Origin: Harmonia axyridis
Lineage: Eukaryota > Arthropoda > Insecta > Coleoptera > Coccinellidae
DNA length: 64,000 nt
Assembly (NCBI RefSeq): GCF_914767665.1
Contig: NC_059508.1
Coordinates: forward strand, 3,968,001 to 4,032,000
Reading direction: 5' to 3'
The notes beneath the pieces are model-generated. The model had not been told where the DNA came from. It did no database searches and saw nothing but the letters and a program-made list of their open reading frames with translations. The first letter of the stretch is position 1. Every line of letters begins with the position of its first letter. The translations under genes and the position numbers were made by a program. Shown piece by piece: positions 52,416 through 64,000 of this stretch.

Positions 52416-55400
52416 TTATATTTGTAACAACAAAGCGACTCCAGCTAAAGTCCATTTAGCTGGTTTATCTTTTGTCTTCAAATTGAAAGTCCATATGTAT
52501 GTTGGGCCTCTGGTTCTTGTTTTATAGACTGGACATTCGTACATATTTCTTAAGTCTTGTTTATCCTGTGTTATCGCTCTTACATTTATCACCGGCATTG
52601 GAGGAAATAGTTCTTTGAGCCTTGAATCCATAATAATACCTGCTTGAACATCCCACCTAGCCCCTTCCATGAATAATCCATGGATGTAAGCACCATCCCT
52701 GGGTGCAGATCTGAAAAAAATGTATATAGCATATCTTCAGGAATTATTTGTTATATCCAAACAATTTTTACTCAGGACAAATCCTTTGAATTCAAATAAG
52801 GAATTGAAAATATAATAGGTTGAATTTTTTCCAAAAAAATGGCAATATTTGAAATATGCTGTGGTGACAATGTCAGCAATTCATATTTTTTAATTTTTCA
52901 ACCACGGTGTCTATCTCTAAGCTATCGTATGTGTGGACAGGAAAAATTAGAGTAAAAAGAAGATCAGCTCGTCAACTCAAGCATACCATAAAGTGTCAAG
53001 ATAGTGGCTTCAGACAAATAGCTCTACGAGATTGATTTGCCAATATTCGTCAAATGTTTGGAAAATAAGGTAATGTTCAAAAGGGTAATCATTAAAAACA
53101 TTAAACCATATATGAAATAAAATCTACTAGGAAATGATAAATTACAATTATTTCATCACTCACGTAAATTCTTCCTTTTGTTTTTTCGTAACATCACATT
53201 GAAGACACATTTTATCTAGAGGTAATTCATTTCTTCTTGCTGTACTCTGCATTATTGCTGTTAGAAGACTTTGCGGATTGAAAAAGCCCCCCAACCATAC
53301 AGATGAAGGTAACTGTAGCAAATAACATTAATAAAACCTTCGAATCACTTAAGGATAAATTACTACTTTTTACTCTAGGTGTGAATTTTGCAACTAAAAA
53401 TTTACTTTCTCAAATTGAGAAATATTCTCACCACAAAATCAGTGCACCAAGTTTCCAATTCTCTTATTCTAAGCAAAAGATCTGCGAACCAAGCTGTCAG
53501 ACCCAGTAGAGATGGGTAGGCTCTTTGTGCCCACATTGGTGATACCTGATCCAAAAACAGTGCATTTTCAAGGTCCTCCATATCAGATGTTATCGTAAGT
53601 TCTCCTTTCAAGCCCAAGTCGAGTTCTTTGAGGGATCGTTTCACTTCTCCTGTTAAATAATTCATCCGTTCGCATTCTTGAAACGCAACAATAACGTACG
53701 GTGTTCTCTCCTCAACTTTACCCATGATCTCAAGCATATTGAAGTCTTCTGGAAGTTTTTCTATCATCTCATCCACAATTTGTTTGACCTAGAAATTAAG
53801 TATGAGAGGGGGTTGTTGAATCACTCCTTTTTCACCTTATCTTCTCTTGTTACTGTAGCTCCACCAGAAGAACCCACATCTCTGGGCTGCATTTCGAATA
53901 CAGTCTTGAATAAATTCTCTGCAGTAGTCGTCAAAAAACCTATCTCTGCGTTAGGATGCAAACCGTATAGATATGGTGATTCTGGTGGCATGAAGTCGTC
54001 TATATATTGATGATAACCAACATAATCTGTATTTGGAGGAGCTGGAAAATTTGGTGCCAATAGCAACTCTCCATCGACCTGAAATTGTGTAGAATTTCAT
54101 GCAATTATAGTAATAATCACAAGGGTTCTTGGGAGTATGATATGTCCAAGAGGATTAGGAATTCTCAAAGGTATGCTGTCTAAAGAAGATAGTCAGTATG
54201 AGAAGAAGAGCTATATTCTCACCAAATCAGGTTGTAGAAGTTCCTCAAGGTAAGTTATGCAAAGTTTTCTGTCCCAATCATCAGTAATATGCCCACCATA
54301 CATAATTTCACCAAATAAATATCTCAGATCCTCCCAAGGTACTTTTGAATTTGCTTCCAAATAGTTATATAGGACGAAGACGCTAATGTTTAGATCTCCA
54401 ACATTGAAAGGATAGACTTTGTTCCAACCTTGAGGTCCAAACTTCCTTCTTTCAGCAACCACAGCGTGGAAGTAGCATAAGGAGAATAGAATAACCTTGA
54501 ATTCTGCTTCTTTTCCACATTGTTCCAAGGTTTCTTGATTGAAATTCGTAAGTGCCTTATGTAAATTGGCTTGCATACCTGTAGGTGGTTCATTCGTGAT
54601 CTTTATGGACGATTCCAGTATTCCCTGAAAGAAATATAAACGACTCAAATGTTGCTGAAGACTCATGAAAATTTTACCTGTGGCAAAATGTGAGCAGCTG
54701 CAGTCGCAGCAGGCTCAGCGCTCATGAATAATCTGTAATTTGCATGTGAACCTTCGGAGTATTTCTCCAAGAGCTTTTCCAGATTGGGTAACCATTTTTT
54801 AACCAAATGAATATTCTGTAGGACTACCCAGTGCCCGTTTTCAGCTGCAATCTTCATAGCCCTCTCTGCTACCACTTCTTGTCCTTGACCAAGAGAAACA
54901 TTATGGAAATTTTGGTTGTCTGACGTGAATCCTAATCGTTCTCCAAGCTCTTCGACATCTTTCAGAGGGTTAACGCCTGGCGATAAAATGAAGAAAATGG
55001 GTGTTGACGGACTGGTTTCTTCGTATGATTTCTCAAATTCCATGGTTTTGTTATCTACGTATTTAGGTCCCAATTTCTCTTCGATGAATGTCCTGAAAAT
55101 CAATGTTATGTAAAAAATAAAATAATAATATAGTTATGATTGCATGCGTCGAATATATTTTTTTTTATTATGAAATTAAAGTTGGGTCAGCTCACATTAC
55201 GGCATATATCATTCTGTCTGGTCTCAAAGCTCTCATCATGCAGAGTCTTTGCAAAGCTGTTTTGTTTTTCCATTCCTGTGGAAACTTTTCCTTTTCCGGG
55301 CATTCTGATTCGACAAGTTTTTTCCATCTTTTAGAGGAGTTTTCTAGATCTCTGTCTAAATTTCTGAATTCATCTTTGGTTGCTAAACTGCAAATACCAC

Positions 55401-58400
55401 CCCAACTCGAATTTGAAAGGAAATCCACTGGACTGGTTACGTGAGGTTTAAGAGGAAATCTCAGAAGAAAATCAAGTTCAGTGGATGATATTTCCTCATT
55501 CATCAATAAAATCTACAAAAAATTATTGTTGAAATACTAATTTCATTATTTTCTTTACATATTAGTTCCACCTGAAATGTCATTTGGGAAGAAAATATTA
55601 ACTTGTCACATTCGAAGAGGCCTCTGGTCGTGTATTGAAAGACAGAGAAAGATATGCAATCTATTAAGTTCTCAACTCGTTGAGCAACCACTTCTGCAGG
55701 ATTAGCTTTAGCTATAGCTTTTTGGAAAACCACACTGAAAGCCTGAAATTGACGAATCAGAGTTGGATAAATCGTGATTCAGATTAGATAACTCACCTTC
55801 AAAGAAAACTGATATATGGGATTAATCGTATTCAAGTCATTAAGTATGAAATACAATAAACTTGCTCTAGCTGCTGCTGGTCTATAATGTTCTCTAGCTT
55901 GATCGATTTTAACAGATGTAATTTTGGCTTCTGAAACTTTTTCTTCGATTTCTGCAGCTGTTCTCTTTGTCGTTTCTAGATTTTCAACTAAAGTTGTATC
56001 CCCAAGAAGATTTCCTCCAGCTGATGATAATCTTGACAATAAATCATCTTCAAGAGATTTCAACATAATTTTGAAGTCGTTTTGTTGCTTTGTCAACTCT
56101 GCCTAGAAAATAACTTTGGAATTAGAGCTTACAGAATATATTTTATCTAAGTACCTTTAACTCTTCCAAGTCTGGTCTTTCAGCTTTAACCACCTCGGCT
56201 AAAAGTTGATCTTCTAAGCCATCTCTTGTAACTGTGAAGTTTATCAGTGTTGTTTGAGCCTGCATTTCTGGCTTGTAGTGGGGATTTGCTAGTTTTGTGT
56301 GTAATATCAGGCGGAAATTTGAATTGTATTCAACTTCTTTATCACCGAGCTTTATTACCCTGCAATTATTTCCTTCTTACTTACAAAAATCTTCAGAATT
56401 CATTCTTAGTCTCCATATTGTATGAATTATTTCTTTGTTTCTGTTTTTGAAAAACCTATCTATGTATTTTATATATAACTTCAACTCAACTTTCAATTCC
56501 ATTCATTAATCTCATGAAAAGAATTAATATTATACCTATATTTTTTTTTATTATTATCAAAGTGTTTTTTGAACATAGAGAGATACAATGAAATATATGA
56601 GAACTCATTACCTAATCAAAATCACAGTACTCACTTTCCTTTTTTGATAAGATTTCTGCCAAGCAAACTATCCAAAACAGGATCTAGACTTTCTTCAATA
56701 TTTTCCACAAGAACTGTTGCTCCAACTGTGATAGATTTTTCGATAGTGTCCAAATAACCTTTTTGTCCCAATCGGATTATTTTTAAATCGTCACCGTACT
56801 TCTGTTTGATCCATTTGATTCCTTGTAACTAGAAGATATAAAGTTAAAAACATTCAGGCTGAAATAAGGTGAAATAAAACCTGTGGATCTATCATTAAAG
56901 GCCAACGATCAGAATTAGATAAGATTGTAGCGTTTTCAGTAGACATTCGGTCACTTGGTAGTCCTTCATTGTTCCACTTAGCTATTTGGGTATCGTCAGT
57001 TAAGAGGGTTAATGGATCTAGATCTTCAGTTATTGGAACAGCAGGCTGCAGAAATGATGATAAAGGAAAATTCTAACTAGGTAAGACTTATAGTTACATC
57101 TAAGGTTTTTGTGAAAGGGAGCCACATCTTATGCAGAAGATCCTGTCTATATTGTTTTGTAAAACAACCAACATAGGAAATGAATGCCGTGACCAAGAGT
57201 ACATCTCCTGGTAGCATTTGACCTTGAATCATGAAACTGAGAAATTTCATAAGAGTGGCGAACTAAAGCGAATTTTTTTAACATACTTGCCAACAGCCTC
57301 AGCCCATCGAACATTTTCACTGGCTAAACCACCAACCAAACGGTTTGCCAACTGAATTGTTGCATTTGTTGCGTCAGCTTCTTGCTGGCATAATAACTTT
57401 TCTGTTGTTGCTTTTTCAAAATCAGCAGTCAACTTCGCTAATTGTTCCTCTAGAGACTAGAATATTAAAAGTCAGTAAAAACATCTAGACCTTCATTTGA
57501 ATCGGACATACAGCAACTTTCCTCTTTATTCCACTCAGTTTCTCTTGGGCAGCTGCTAACTCAGCATTTGCAGCAGCCAAGGCTTTCCTTTTTGGTTCGA
57601 CATCACAATAAACTTCGAAGAATTTAATTATATTAATGACCCATGCGCATAAACCAGCTGCAGCTGCAGATTTAGATCGGACAAATTCAGGCTCAAACTC
57701 TGAATCTTTTAGATACGGCTCTATCGCTTTAATAACTTCGGGGTGAATGTTTTCCTTGTCGTAAGTTATCAAAGCATCCAAAAACGCGTCAACTTTTGCC
57801 ATCATAATCTGGAATTGAGAATAGTGAGCTTTGCTACCGGTAAATACTAAAAATAATAAGAGTGAATGAAGGTCTGTAAACTTAAATGTAAAAGAATAAC
57901 TGAAGTATTAATAATAAAAACACAAAACCTATATTAAATAATTAACACAAGGATAAGCTACTTAAAGTGTGGCAATAGGATCAAAAAATTATGATACAGT
58001 AACAATCCCATGTCTTTAGATATAAAGATAAAATATAACTTAACCTTTGCGGCCTTCCAGCTCTTGTCTTTAGGTATCTTGCCTCCTGGAGAAAGAAGCA
58101 CCATAACTGCTGCTGTAACATTAGTTACAACTCCAGGAGGAGATCCAAACGATTTCAATTCAGTTAAGTTCGCTTTATTGAGGGTGTTCAAAGCCTCTTG
58201 TGCTGCAATAAGTGCAGGCTCTGCCTTAAGAAGATCTTCCTCGCAGTCTTTCTGTTTCTTGCTTACTTCTTCTGCTATCAGAGCAACCTTCTCCTCTTCT
58301 TCATCAGCCAAATTCTTTTCTATTGATACTTTTTCAGTTTCGATGCCGACTATTTCTATCAGAGCATCGGCTGCATCATTTTTTTCTTTGAGTTCAATCT

Positions 58401-61400
58401 ATTGGAGAATAATGGTAAGAAAATACAACAACAATCGATGTCAATCTTACCTCTTGAATTGCAAGTTTTTTTTTGAGCTCATCTACCTGAGATGCGGTAC
58501 TTCGTAATTTATCCAGACCGTTTTCTAAACGTCCAATCTTACTCTGTAATTCGTCAGATTTTTGATGCAACAGTTTCGAATACAAATTTATTTGTTCCAG
58601 GTATGATTTTGGAGTTGTGTAGTTGTATCTCCTTTCATTTTGTAGGTATAACTTTGAGGTAGCATTGACCGATGTATGAGCATATGCCATGAATCTGGCC
58701 ACAGATTCCCGTACAGATTCCTATAATAAATATACAATAAACATGTATAAATTTTTAATTACAACTCTTAATATACTAACTGACAAAGTAACTGCAACAC
58801 CCAGAAGGAACTATTTAAATTTGAATTTTTTTTCTGTAAAACAAAGATAGTATAGCAAGGAGAAAATGATTGAAATTTGGAGAAAAAAACGAATTTTTTT
58901 AATGAATTTGTCAATGATTTGTTTGTCCAACGCGATTATTTATGCACTCCCCAACACGTCTCGGCATTGATGCAATAAGATGGTCTATTTCTTCTTGAGG
59001 GATACTATCCCAAGCTACCTGTACTTCATGTCTCAGAGCCGCCAAAGGCCGTAGGAACTGGGGTAAATTTCCAAGCCCATGATGTATCAAACACGCTCTA
59101 TGGGCGAAAGATCAAGGGATCTGGGCGGCCATGTCAAAATATTTATATGGGTCGCTTTGAAAAAGTTTAAACTAACTCTGGAAACATAAGGTCAGGCATT
59201 CTCGAGCCGGTTAAGGTAAGGGAGAACATTTGGCTCCACTATTTCATGAAAATAATACAGAGCTGTCGACTAAATACTAAAGGAGACCTACTTGCATGTG
59301 CAATAGCACCCCATACCATAACGCCTACTGTTCGGTGTACATGACGTCAACATCAAACTGAGGTTCACGTCTTTCTCCCCGACGTTGTCTAACTTGCAAA
59401 AAACGACTACAACATTTAAGAAACAAAAATTGTTTACATGAAAAATCCTTGACGATTTCTTTCTCCAAATTCAATAATTTGCTATACTATAGGTATATGT
59501 TTTACAAAAAAAAAATTTTTTTTGTTTTATGTTACGTTAGGTAGATTTACTCACAGGTAAAACGGAAATCTCGCCTAAAAATCTTAGAGATACTGAAACC
59601 AAAGCTTCTTGAGGCCATTCGTGGAACCAGTTGATCTGAGTGCAATTAATGATGGCTGGAAATTTTCTCGATCTAACTCGTAACGTTGAACCAACTGGTG
59701 AAAAGCACAAAACCACCTTCAGCTGCCTTCTTACTCTGTCGATGAAGAACTTCCAGCTATTCTCACGTGTATCCAACATTCCTGCTCCTTTCACTTCATT
59801 TCTTACTCCTGTTAAATGGAAACATTACGATAGAGGTATTTGTCATTTTTTTTTATCACAAATCTGCCAAGCTTCTTGAAGACCTCTCAGAACCTAAGAG
59901 CTTATACTAGTTAGGAAAACCGTTTTTGTTCTGTGTAGATCTTTTGTTCTGTCACTTGACATGACACTATCAAGTGTTTATGTTTTACGTTGATGTCAAT
60001 ATACAGGGTGGCCATTTGAAAACGAAACAGACGAGATTACAGACGAAATAAAGTTTTTCGATAGAAATGCTCGGACAGGTCGATTTCTGTTTCGAGGGGG
60101 ACAACTTAAGATGTAGGTTACGGACGCATAGCGCTTCAACCCTTGCTACTACAACCCTCACCCCCAAATTTTGAATAGGGAAGATGGGATGAGTGATACC
60201 TCATTTGAAAGGTATTTTTATACTGATTTCAGCACAGTAATTGTTTTTTCATTTTATGCATTAGTTCTCGAAATATTCTTAACTAAGTATTTGAAAATGA
60301 AGTGGTGTTTTCATGGCACTTGTAGTGTTTTGTGAAAAATGGACATTTTCAGCTTCAAAACAACCACGACTGTGGCTTCCTTCCTAACTAACTAACGCAT
60401 GAATATTTCGAGAACTAATGCATACAATGAAAAAACAATTACTGTGCTGAAATCAGTATAAAAATACCTTTAAATTGAGGTATCACTCACCCCATCTTCC
60501 CTATTCAAAAATTGGGGGTGGGGGTTGTAGCAGCAAGGGTTGAAGCGCTATGCGTCCGTAACCTACATCTTAAGTTGTTCCCCTCGAAACAGAAATCGAC
60601 CTGTCCGAGCATTTCTATCGAAAAACTTTATTTCGTCTGTAATCTCGTCTGTTTCGTTTTCAAATGGCCACCCTGTATAACATTACCTGCTATAATATTT
60701 TCTATTTCATCATCTGGAAACATATCAGGTACTTCTCCAGAGGCTAACATATCATTTATCAAAACCAAAAATTGTTCATTTGGTACTTGAGCATCTGTCA
60801 TCAAAAACATTATGCCAACGTTCTTAAGACCGGTTTTCAAGTAAAGAGAAGACAGTTCTTTTCTAAGATCGAGAACTCCATATCCTTTCTTCAGTTGCAA
60901 TTGGAATACTTCTAAGGAAGAAATAAAAGCCGCCAATCTTGAGAGAGACTGCTTACCACTTCCTCCTACGCCTACCAGCAAAGCACTACCTCTAGGCGAT
61001 TCCAGGATTCTGTTAATACTAAAATGAAAAATGAACAGTAGAAAGAAGTTGATTTTTCGGTCTCATTTTTAATACCGACAAACGTGCATCATTGCATCTT
61101 CAAATAATACCAAGTTCATAGCTGCTACAAGATCGTTATAACTAGACATTGCTTCTGTCAATAGACGGTTCAACTTAGACCAATTGGTGATTGGCATATA
61201 TTTAGGTTCACCTATTCCTCCAGCAAAATGGCAGTATATGTTTGGTTTTTCAAAAATAAGTGATTCGTCCATTTCCTAAGGAAGAAAAACGATTTGAAGT
61301 ATGTGCGAAGGTGTTATAAGCAAAAATAAAATTTTTGGTTACCATGAAAATTACCTCGAAGTTTTTCTTCAAAACGTCCAATTGGAATTTGGTGAAGGCA

Positions 61401-64000
61401 TCTAGATCTTTTTCCTCAATAAGCTTATCACCATAAACCCTTTGAGCTTCATGCAACCAAAGTCTTATCAAATCCATCGGTTGGTTCAAACAGTCATTTG
61501 TCGAGAATAGTAATCCCTAAAAATGCAATAATCTCTTGTTTTCAATATATAATATTAATATATTTCAATATTTTCCTTCTTTTTAATATCGATTCGTTGT
61601 TCACTCACACATCTACTTATTTTTATGAAGTTATGTCTATATTCAATTAATTTTCTTATTGAATCGCAAACTATACTCTTACCTTTATTACTAAAATGTT
61701 ATATTATTTACCTGGAAAACATTTGAGATGTCCCTCAAGTTGAATATATAATGAAATTTAATCGCAGTTGGCAGAAAAATCTGCGAAGCTTTATGATGAA
61801 GAGCGATAGATGCTGCCACAATATTTTCCGATAATTTCCCGACAATCGAGGGAAACTTATGTTCTGGATTTGTCAAATGCTGACTTAAAACTGCATTGTA
61901 GATGGTGGTTAAGGATTCTGTACCAGGAAAACTTATGGCAAAAACATAAAAATGTCTTTGCAATCTTGGATTGATGGTGAAGCTACCAGCTGTTGGATTC
62001 ATACAAGAAACGTACTGGCAGTTTCTAATCTCTTTCAATGACAACTTATTTCTATCGTACCAATGGTGGTAATCCAAATGCTGACGAATTAAGGTATGAG
62101 GTTGTACTGTACCATAAGTGTCTACTTCCGGCATATTGATATCATCGATGAAGTAAATTAGAGTTTTATTTCCTGGTGGACCGTAATTCCTTCCTGAAAC
62201 AAAATTGTTTACTGAAGAACCAGGTGAAGTTTCTGAAAAAGATACCAGCTTTCTTCTCCAAAGGTTTTTCCAATATTTTTTGCAGCATCTCAGAGCTAGT
62301 GTAGAAATTGAATGGCACATTAGTGATCATATAATTATCAGAAAGAGACGATAATTTTTCCGAGACCAATACAGTTTTTCCACAGCCTGCATTTCCAACC
62401 AACATAACAGGATGTTTTTTATCCATCAAGAGGTTCAGGAAGTAACGAATTCTGATGGACTCGGCCGTATGCACCAAAACAGCCTGAAGAAAATCAAACA
62501 CCATATAGAATCTAAGAGTGGTATCCACTTACCTGTAAGGGCATATCAGGGTCTAACTCAAACCTTCCCAAACTTTCAGACCATGGAACGAATTGTTTAG
62601 TTTCCGAATCAATGAAGTAATCAAATACTGTGCCTCCAGCAGGAAATTTCACCGTCTTGAATTCGTTTACCCACCATTTTGTGAATTCTACACGATAATC
62701 CGTGGCCTTGAAAAATCTAAATCAATAATATCGTCAAAATAACATCTACAGAAATATAACCTGTTCCTGATACATAGCAGAACCAAATGCCCAAACGCAG
62801 CAGAATACGAAATACAGCTCAAACCATTCTTTTGGGCAGTCAGCAGGTGTATGTTGAGGTACTAGCAAACATTCTAATAGGTGGCAGAGCATTTCAATAT
62901 GAGCAGTTTCAACAATTGGTATTATTTTTTTGAAACGAGTACGTACGTTCTCTAGGCATATCGGGATGTATTTATCAAAAAGCATGATCAAGTTAGATTT
63001 TTCAGAAGGATTGGTTCGTGTTTCCATCCAACTGGTTACAAATCTGTGAAACCAATGTCAAAACTGGTACAAAATAGGTCGTTGATGTACTCACGGATTC
63101 CAGCCAAGATCTTGAGGATTTATGTATAGTATACCAGCCCTGGAAACAGTTGCTGGTGTGGCAGTCCTCAAATTCGATATTTCAAATAACAATCGCATAG
63201 CAGGTGTTAACGCTATGCGTTCATTGCTAGCTAATGTAAGTACTTTATTGTCATCCATAACAGTGTTCAAGGATTCTATCCACATTGGATCAATATCACC
63301 ATCAAGGACAATCCATTTTGGATTTTCTCCTGAAATAAAGTTACACATAAACATAGATTCAAGAGGAAACAATGCACCACAAATGTGTCACTGTTCGGTA
63401 GTCTTGCACGAGTTCTTTTCTGACAATATAATCTTACAATATCTCTAGAATACTATATTCCATATTTTAGGAAAAACACTCTAAGAGATTAGAAAGGTAG
63501 GTCAGAGTTTAAAAATTGACCAACCTGAAAGGTTAGCTTGATCTCTCATCAAAACAGATAATAGACCATCCTTCCATTCCCTAGTTGCAGGATTTATAAT
63601 ACCAAAGAGTTCGTCATTCGTCACTGCTTTTGGGTTCAAATCATTATACACAGGCTTCCTCTTAATGTTGAAATAGGTCTTGAATAAGGATTTCCACACT
63701 TGAGTCTTTCCTGTTCCTGCGTTTCCTACAATAAAAACGGAATGCCTCACTTCCAACAGCTCTTCGAGTTGAACAACCTAGAAATTTTCCCATTGATCAT
63801 TTATATAGAATAAATTGAAGATCATACTTTTAATATGAAATTATCTTCGGGTTGTAGTTGAAGATCAATTGCAGCTTGCTTTACTGTTCTTTCAAACTCT
63901 GCGTCTCTCTTTCTGGGTACTTCTAAGGCAGGAAAAAGATCACCAATGAGACCCATGAACACAGGAGTATCATCAGTTACGATCTTTGGGATATTGAAAT
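52416..64000 (-). CDS. Axonemal dynein heavy chain, outer-arm beta type (DNAH9/11/17-like), 5' end outside window
   Basis: ATP-driven microtubule motor of cilia and sperm tails. Exons, in transcript order: 64000-63828 (partial), 63777-63525, 63329-63095, 63043-62761, 62706-62533, 62483-62246, 62193-61712, 61516-61355, 61275-61076, 61018-60687, 59808-59555, 58720-58451, 58398-58045, 57808-57512, 57456-57287, 57236-57098, 57045-56881, 56828-56635, 56359-56155, 56102-55797, 55742-55572, 55512-55196, 55092-54678, 54624-54223, 54078-53836, 53788-53432, 53312-53164, 52710-52416. Frame is continuous for 2,410 residues. P-loops: AAA2 GNAGTGKT (63726-63703), AAA3 GNAGCGKT (62396-62373), AAA4 GVGGSGKQS (60972-60946). 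The stalk, AAA5, AAA6 and C-terminal domain follow, ending CPVYKTRTRGPTYIWTFNL and GVALLLQI, as in DNAH9/11/17. The tail and AAA1 lie beyond the right edge. I cannot choose between the fly paralogues (Dhc93AB, kl-5). Confidence 0.95.
57287..58720 (-). other. Dynein stalk and microtubule-binding domain
   Basis: The exons at 58720-58451 and 58398-58045 encode the long charged helix CC1 (ELKKKLAIQE, IELKEKNDAADALIEIVG, EEEEKVALIAEEVSKKQKDC). The tip follows (SFGSPPGVVTNVTAAVMVLL, then DALITYDKENIHPEVIKAI). The return helix CC2 lies in 57808-57287 (ALAAANAELAAAQEKL, then TADFEKATTEKLLCQQEADA), ending in LASENVRW, which starts AAA5. This is the region that grips microtubules and relays the signal to the ATPase ring. 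Confidence 0.88.
58828..59522 (-). mobile_element. Internally deleted, degenerate Tc1-like transposon
   Basis: The minus strand carries broken Tc1 transposase pieces in order: RQRRGERREPQFDVDV, then MVWGAIA-like and VLPLLxxLE-like fragments, WPPRSLDLSPIERV, and LAALRHEVQVAWDSIPQEE followed by a SMPRRVGECINNRVG end. Stops and frameshifts interrupt them and the N-terminal half is missing. Outside lie imperfect inverted repeats: TGTAAAACAAAGATAGTATA (about 58835) mirrored by TATACTATAGGTATATGTTTTACA (about 59480-59505). It lies in the dynein intron 58721-59554, in the host sense orientation. Confidence 0.75.
60000..60679. repeat. Long inverted repeat E (TATACAGGGTGG ends)
   Basis: A 680-bp palindrome with arms of about 277 bp (60000-60276 and 60403-60679). 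It starts TATACAGGGTGGCCATTTGA and ends with the complement. The arms are nearly identical and encode the same meaningless reading frame in opposite directions (59985-60167 minus, 60512-60790 plus). It makes up most of the 878-bp dynein intron 59809-60686. Its terminus lies about 7 bp inside the 5' splice site at 60687/60686. Confidence 0.92.

Noticed and set aside
58010..58507. 165-codon plus-strand frame across the dynein stalk
   Set aside because: It is the antisense shadow of the coiled-coil exons, rich in Ser/Ala because of codon complementarity.
59985..60790. Two similar reading frames on opposite strands (MGVxVVxARVEALCVRN)
   Set aside because: They are the two arms of inverted repeat E and not genes. 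The second also runs into antisense of a dynein exon.

Overview
The window is nuclear DNA of an animal with spliced, AT-rich genes, almost certainly an insect. The evidence is GT-AG introns (many of 50-100 bp), an axonemal dynein gene, insect-type mariner and Tc1 relics, and many copies of a TATACAGGGTG-ended repeat of the kind common in insect genomes. A beetle is plausible, but the sequence alone does not prove the order. There are no prokaryotic features.

Four protein-coding genes can be assembled exon by exon with consistent splice phases. (1) An EPB41L4A (band 4.1-like 4A) orthologue on the + strand, 5307-22327, with 14 coding exons and 708 aa. A very small first coding exon is followed by a 9.7-kb intron full of repeats. 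(2) HUWE1, a giant HECT ubiquitin ligase, on the + strand, 24948-43539, with 28 coding exons and 3,844 aa. (3) An atypical dual-specificity phosphatase on the + strand, 45926-52180, with 4 coding exons and 203 aa. Its first exon is an inference, and its first intron holds a ~2.8-kb satellite-like array. (4) The 3' part of an outer-arm beta-type axonemal dynein heavy chain on the - strand, 64000-52416, with 28 exons and 2,410 residues from just before AAA2 to the C-terminus. It runs off the right edge. The phosphatase and dynein genes converge tail to tail about 235 bp apart. The four genes share no obvious pathway (membrane skeleton, ubiquitin ligation, phosphatase signalling, ciliary or sperm motility), so this looks like an ordinary insect gene neighbourhood and not a functional cluster.

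The non-genic fraction is the more unusual part. At least seven long inverted repeats lie in the window (about 2.5, 7.2, 8.6, 12.8, 21.1, 31.1 and 60.0 kb). Several end in TACAGGGTG/CACCCTGTA and some contain mirror-image nested termini. Five lie in EPB41L4A introns or flanking DNA, one in a HUWE1 intron, and one in a dynein intron only about 7 bp from a 5' splice site. Other relics are a complete-length but dead mariner, an IS630-type transposase remnant, a non-LTR RNase H remnant and an internally deleted Tc1 element. The ~230-bp tandem array at 48.2-51.0 kb changes orientation twice.

I found no convincing undescribed enzyme system. The best leads are the foldback elements, the reversing satellite array, a GC-AG intron in HUWE1, and the apparent absence of the UIM from HUWE1. 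All assignments come from reading the sequence and knowing the families; no searches were run.
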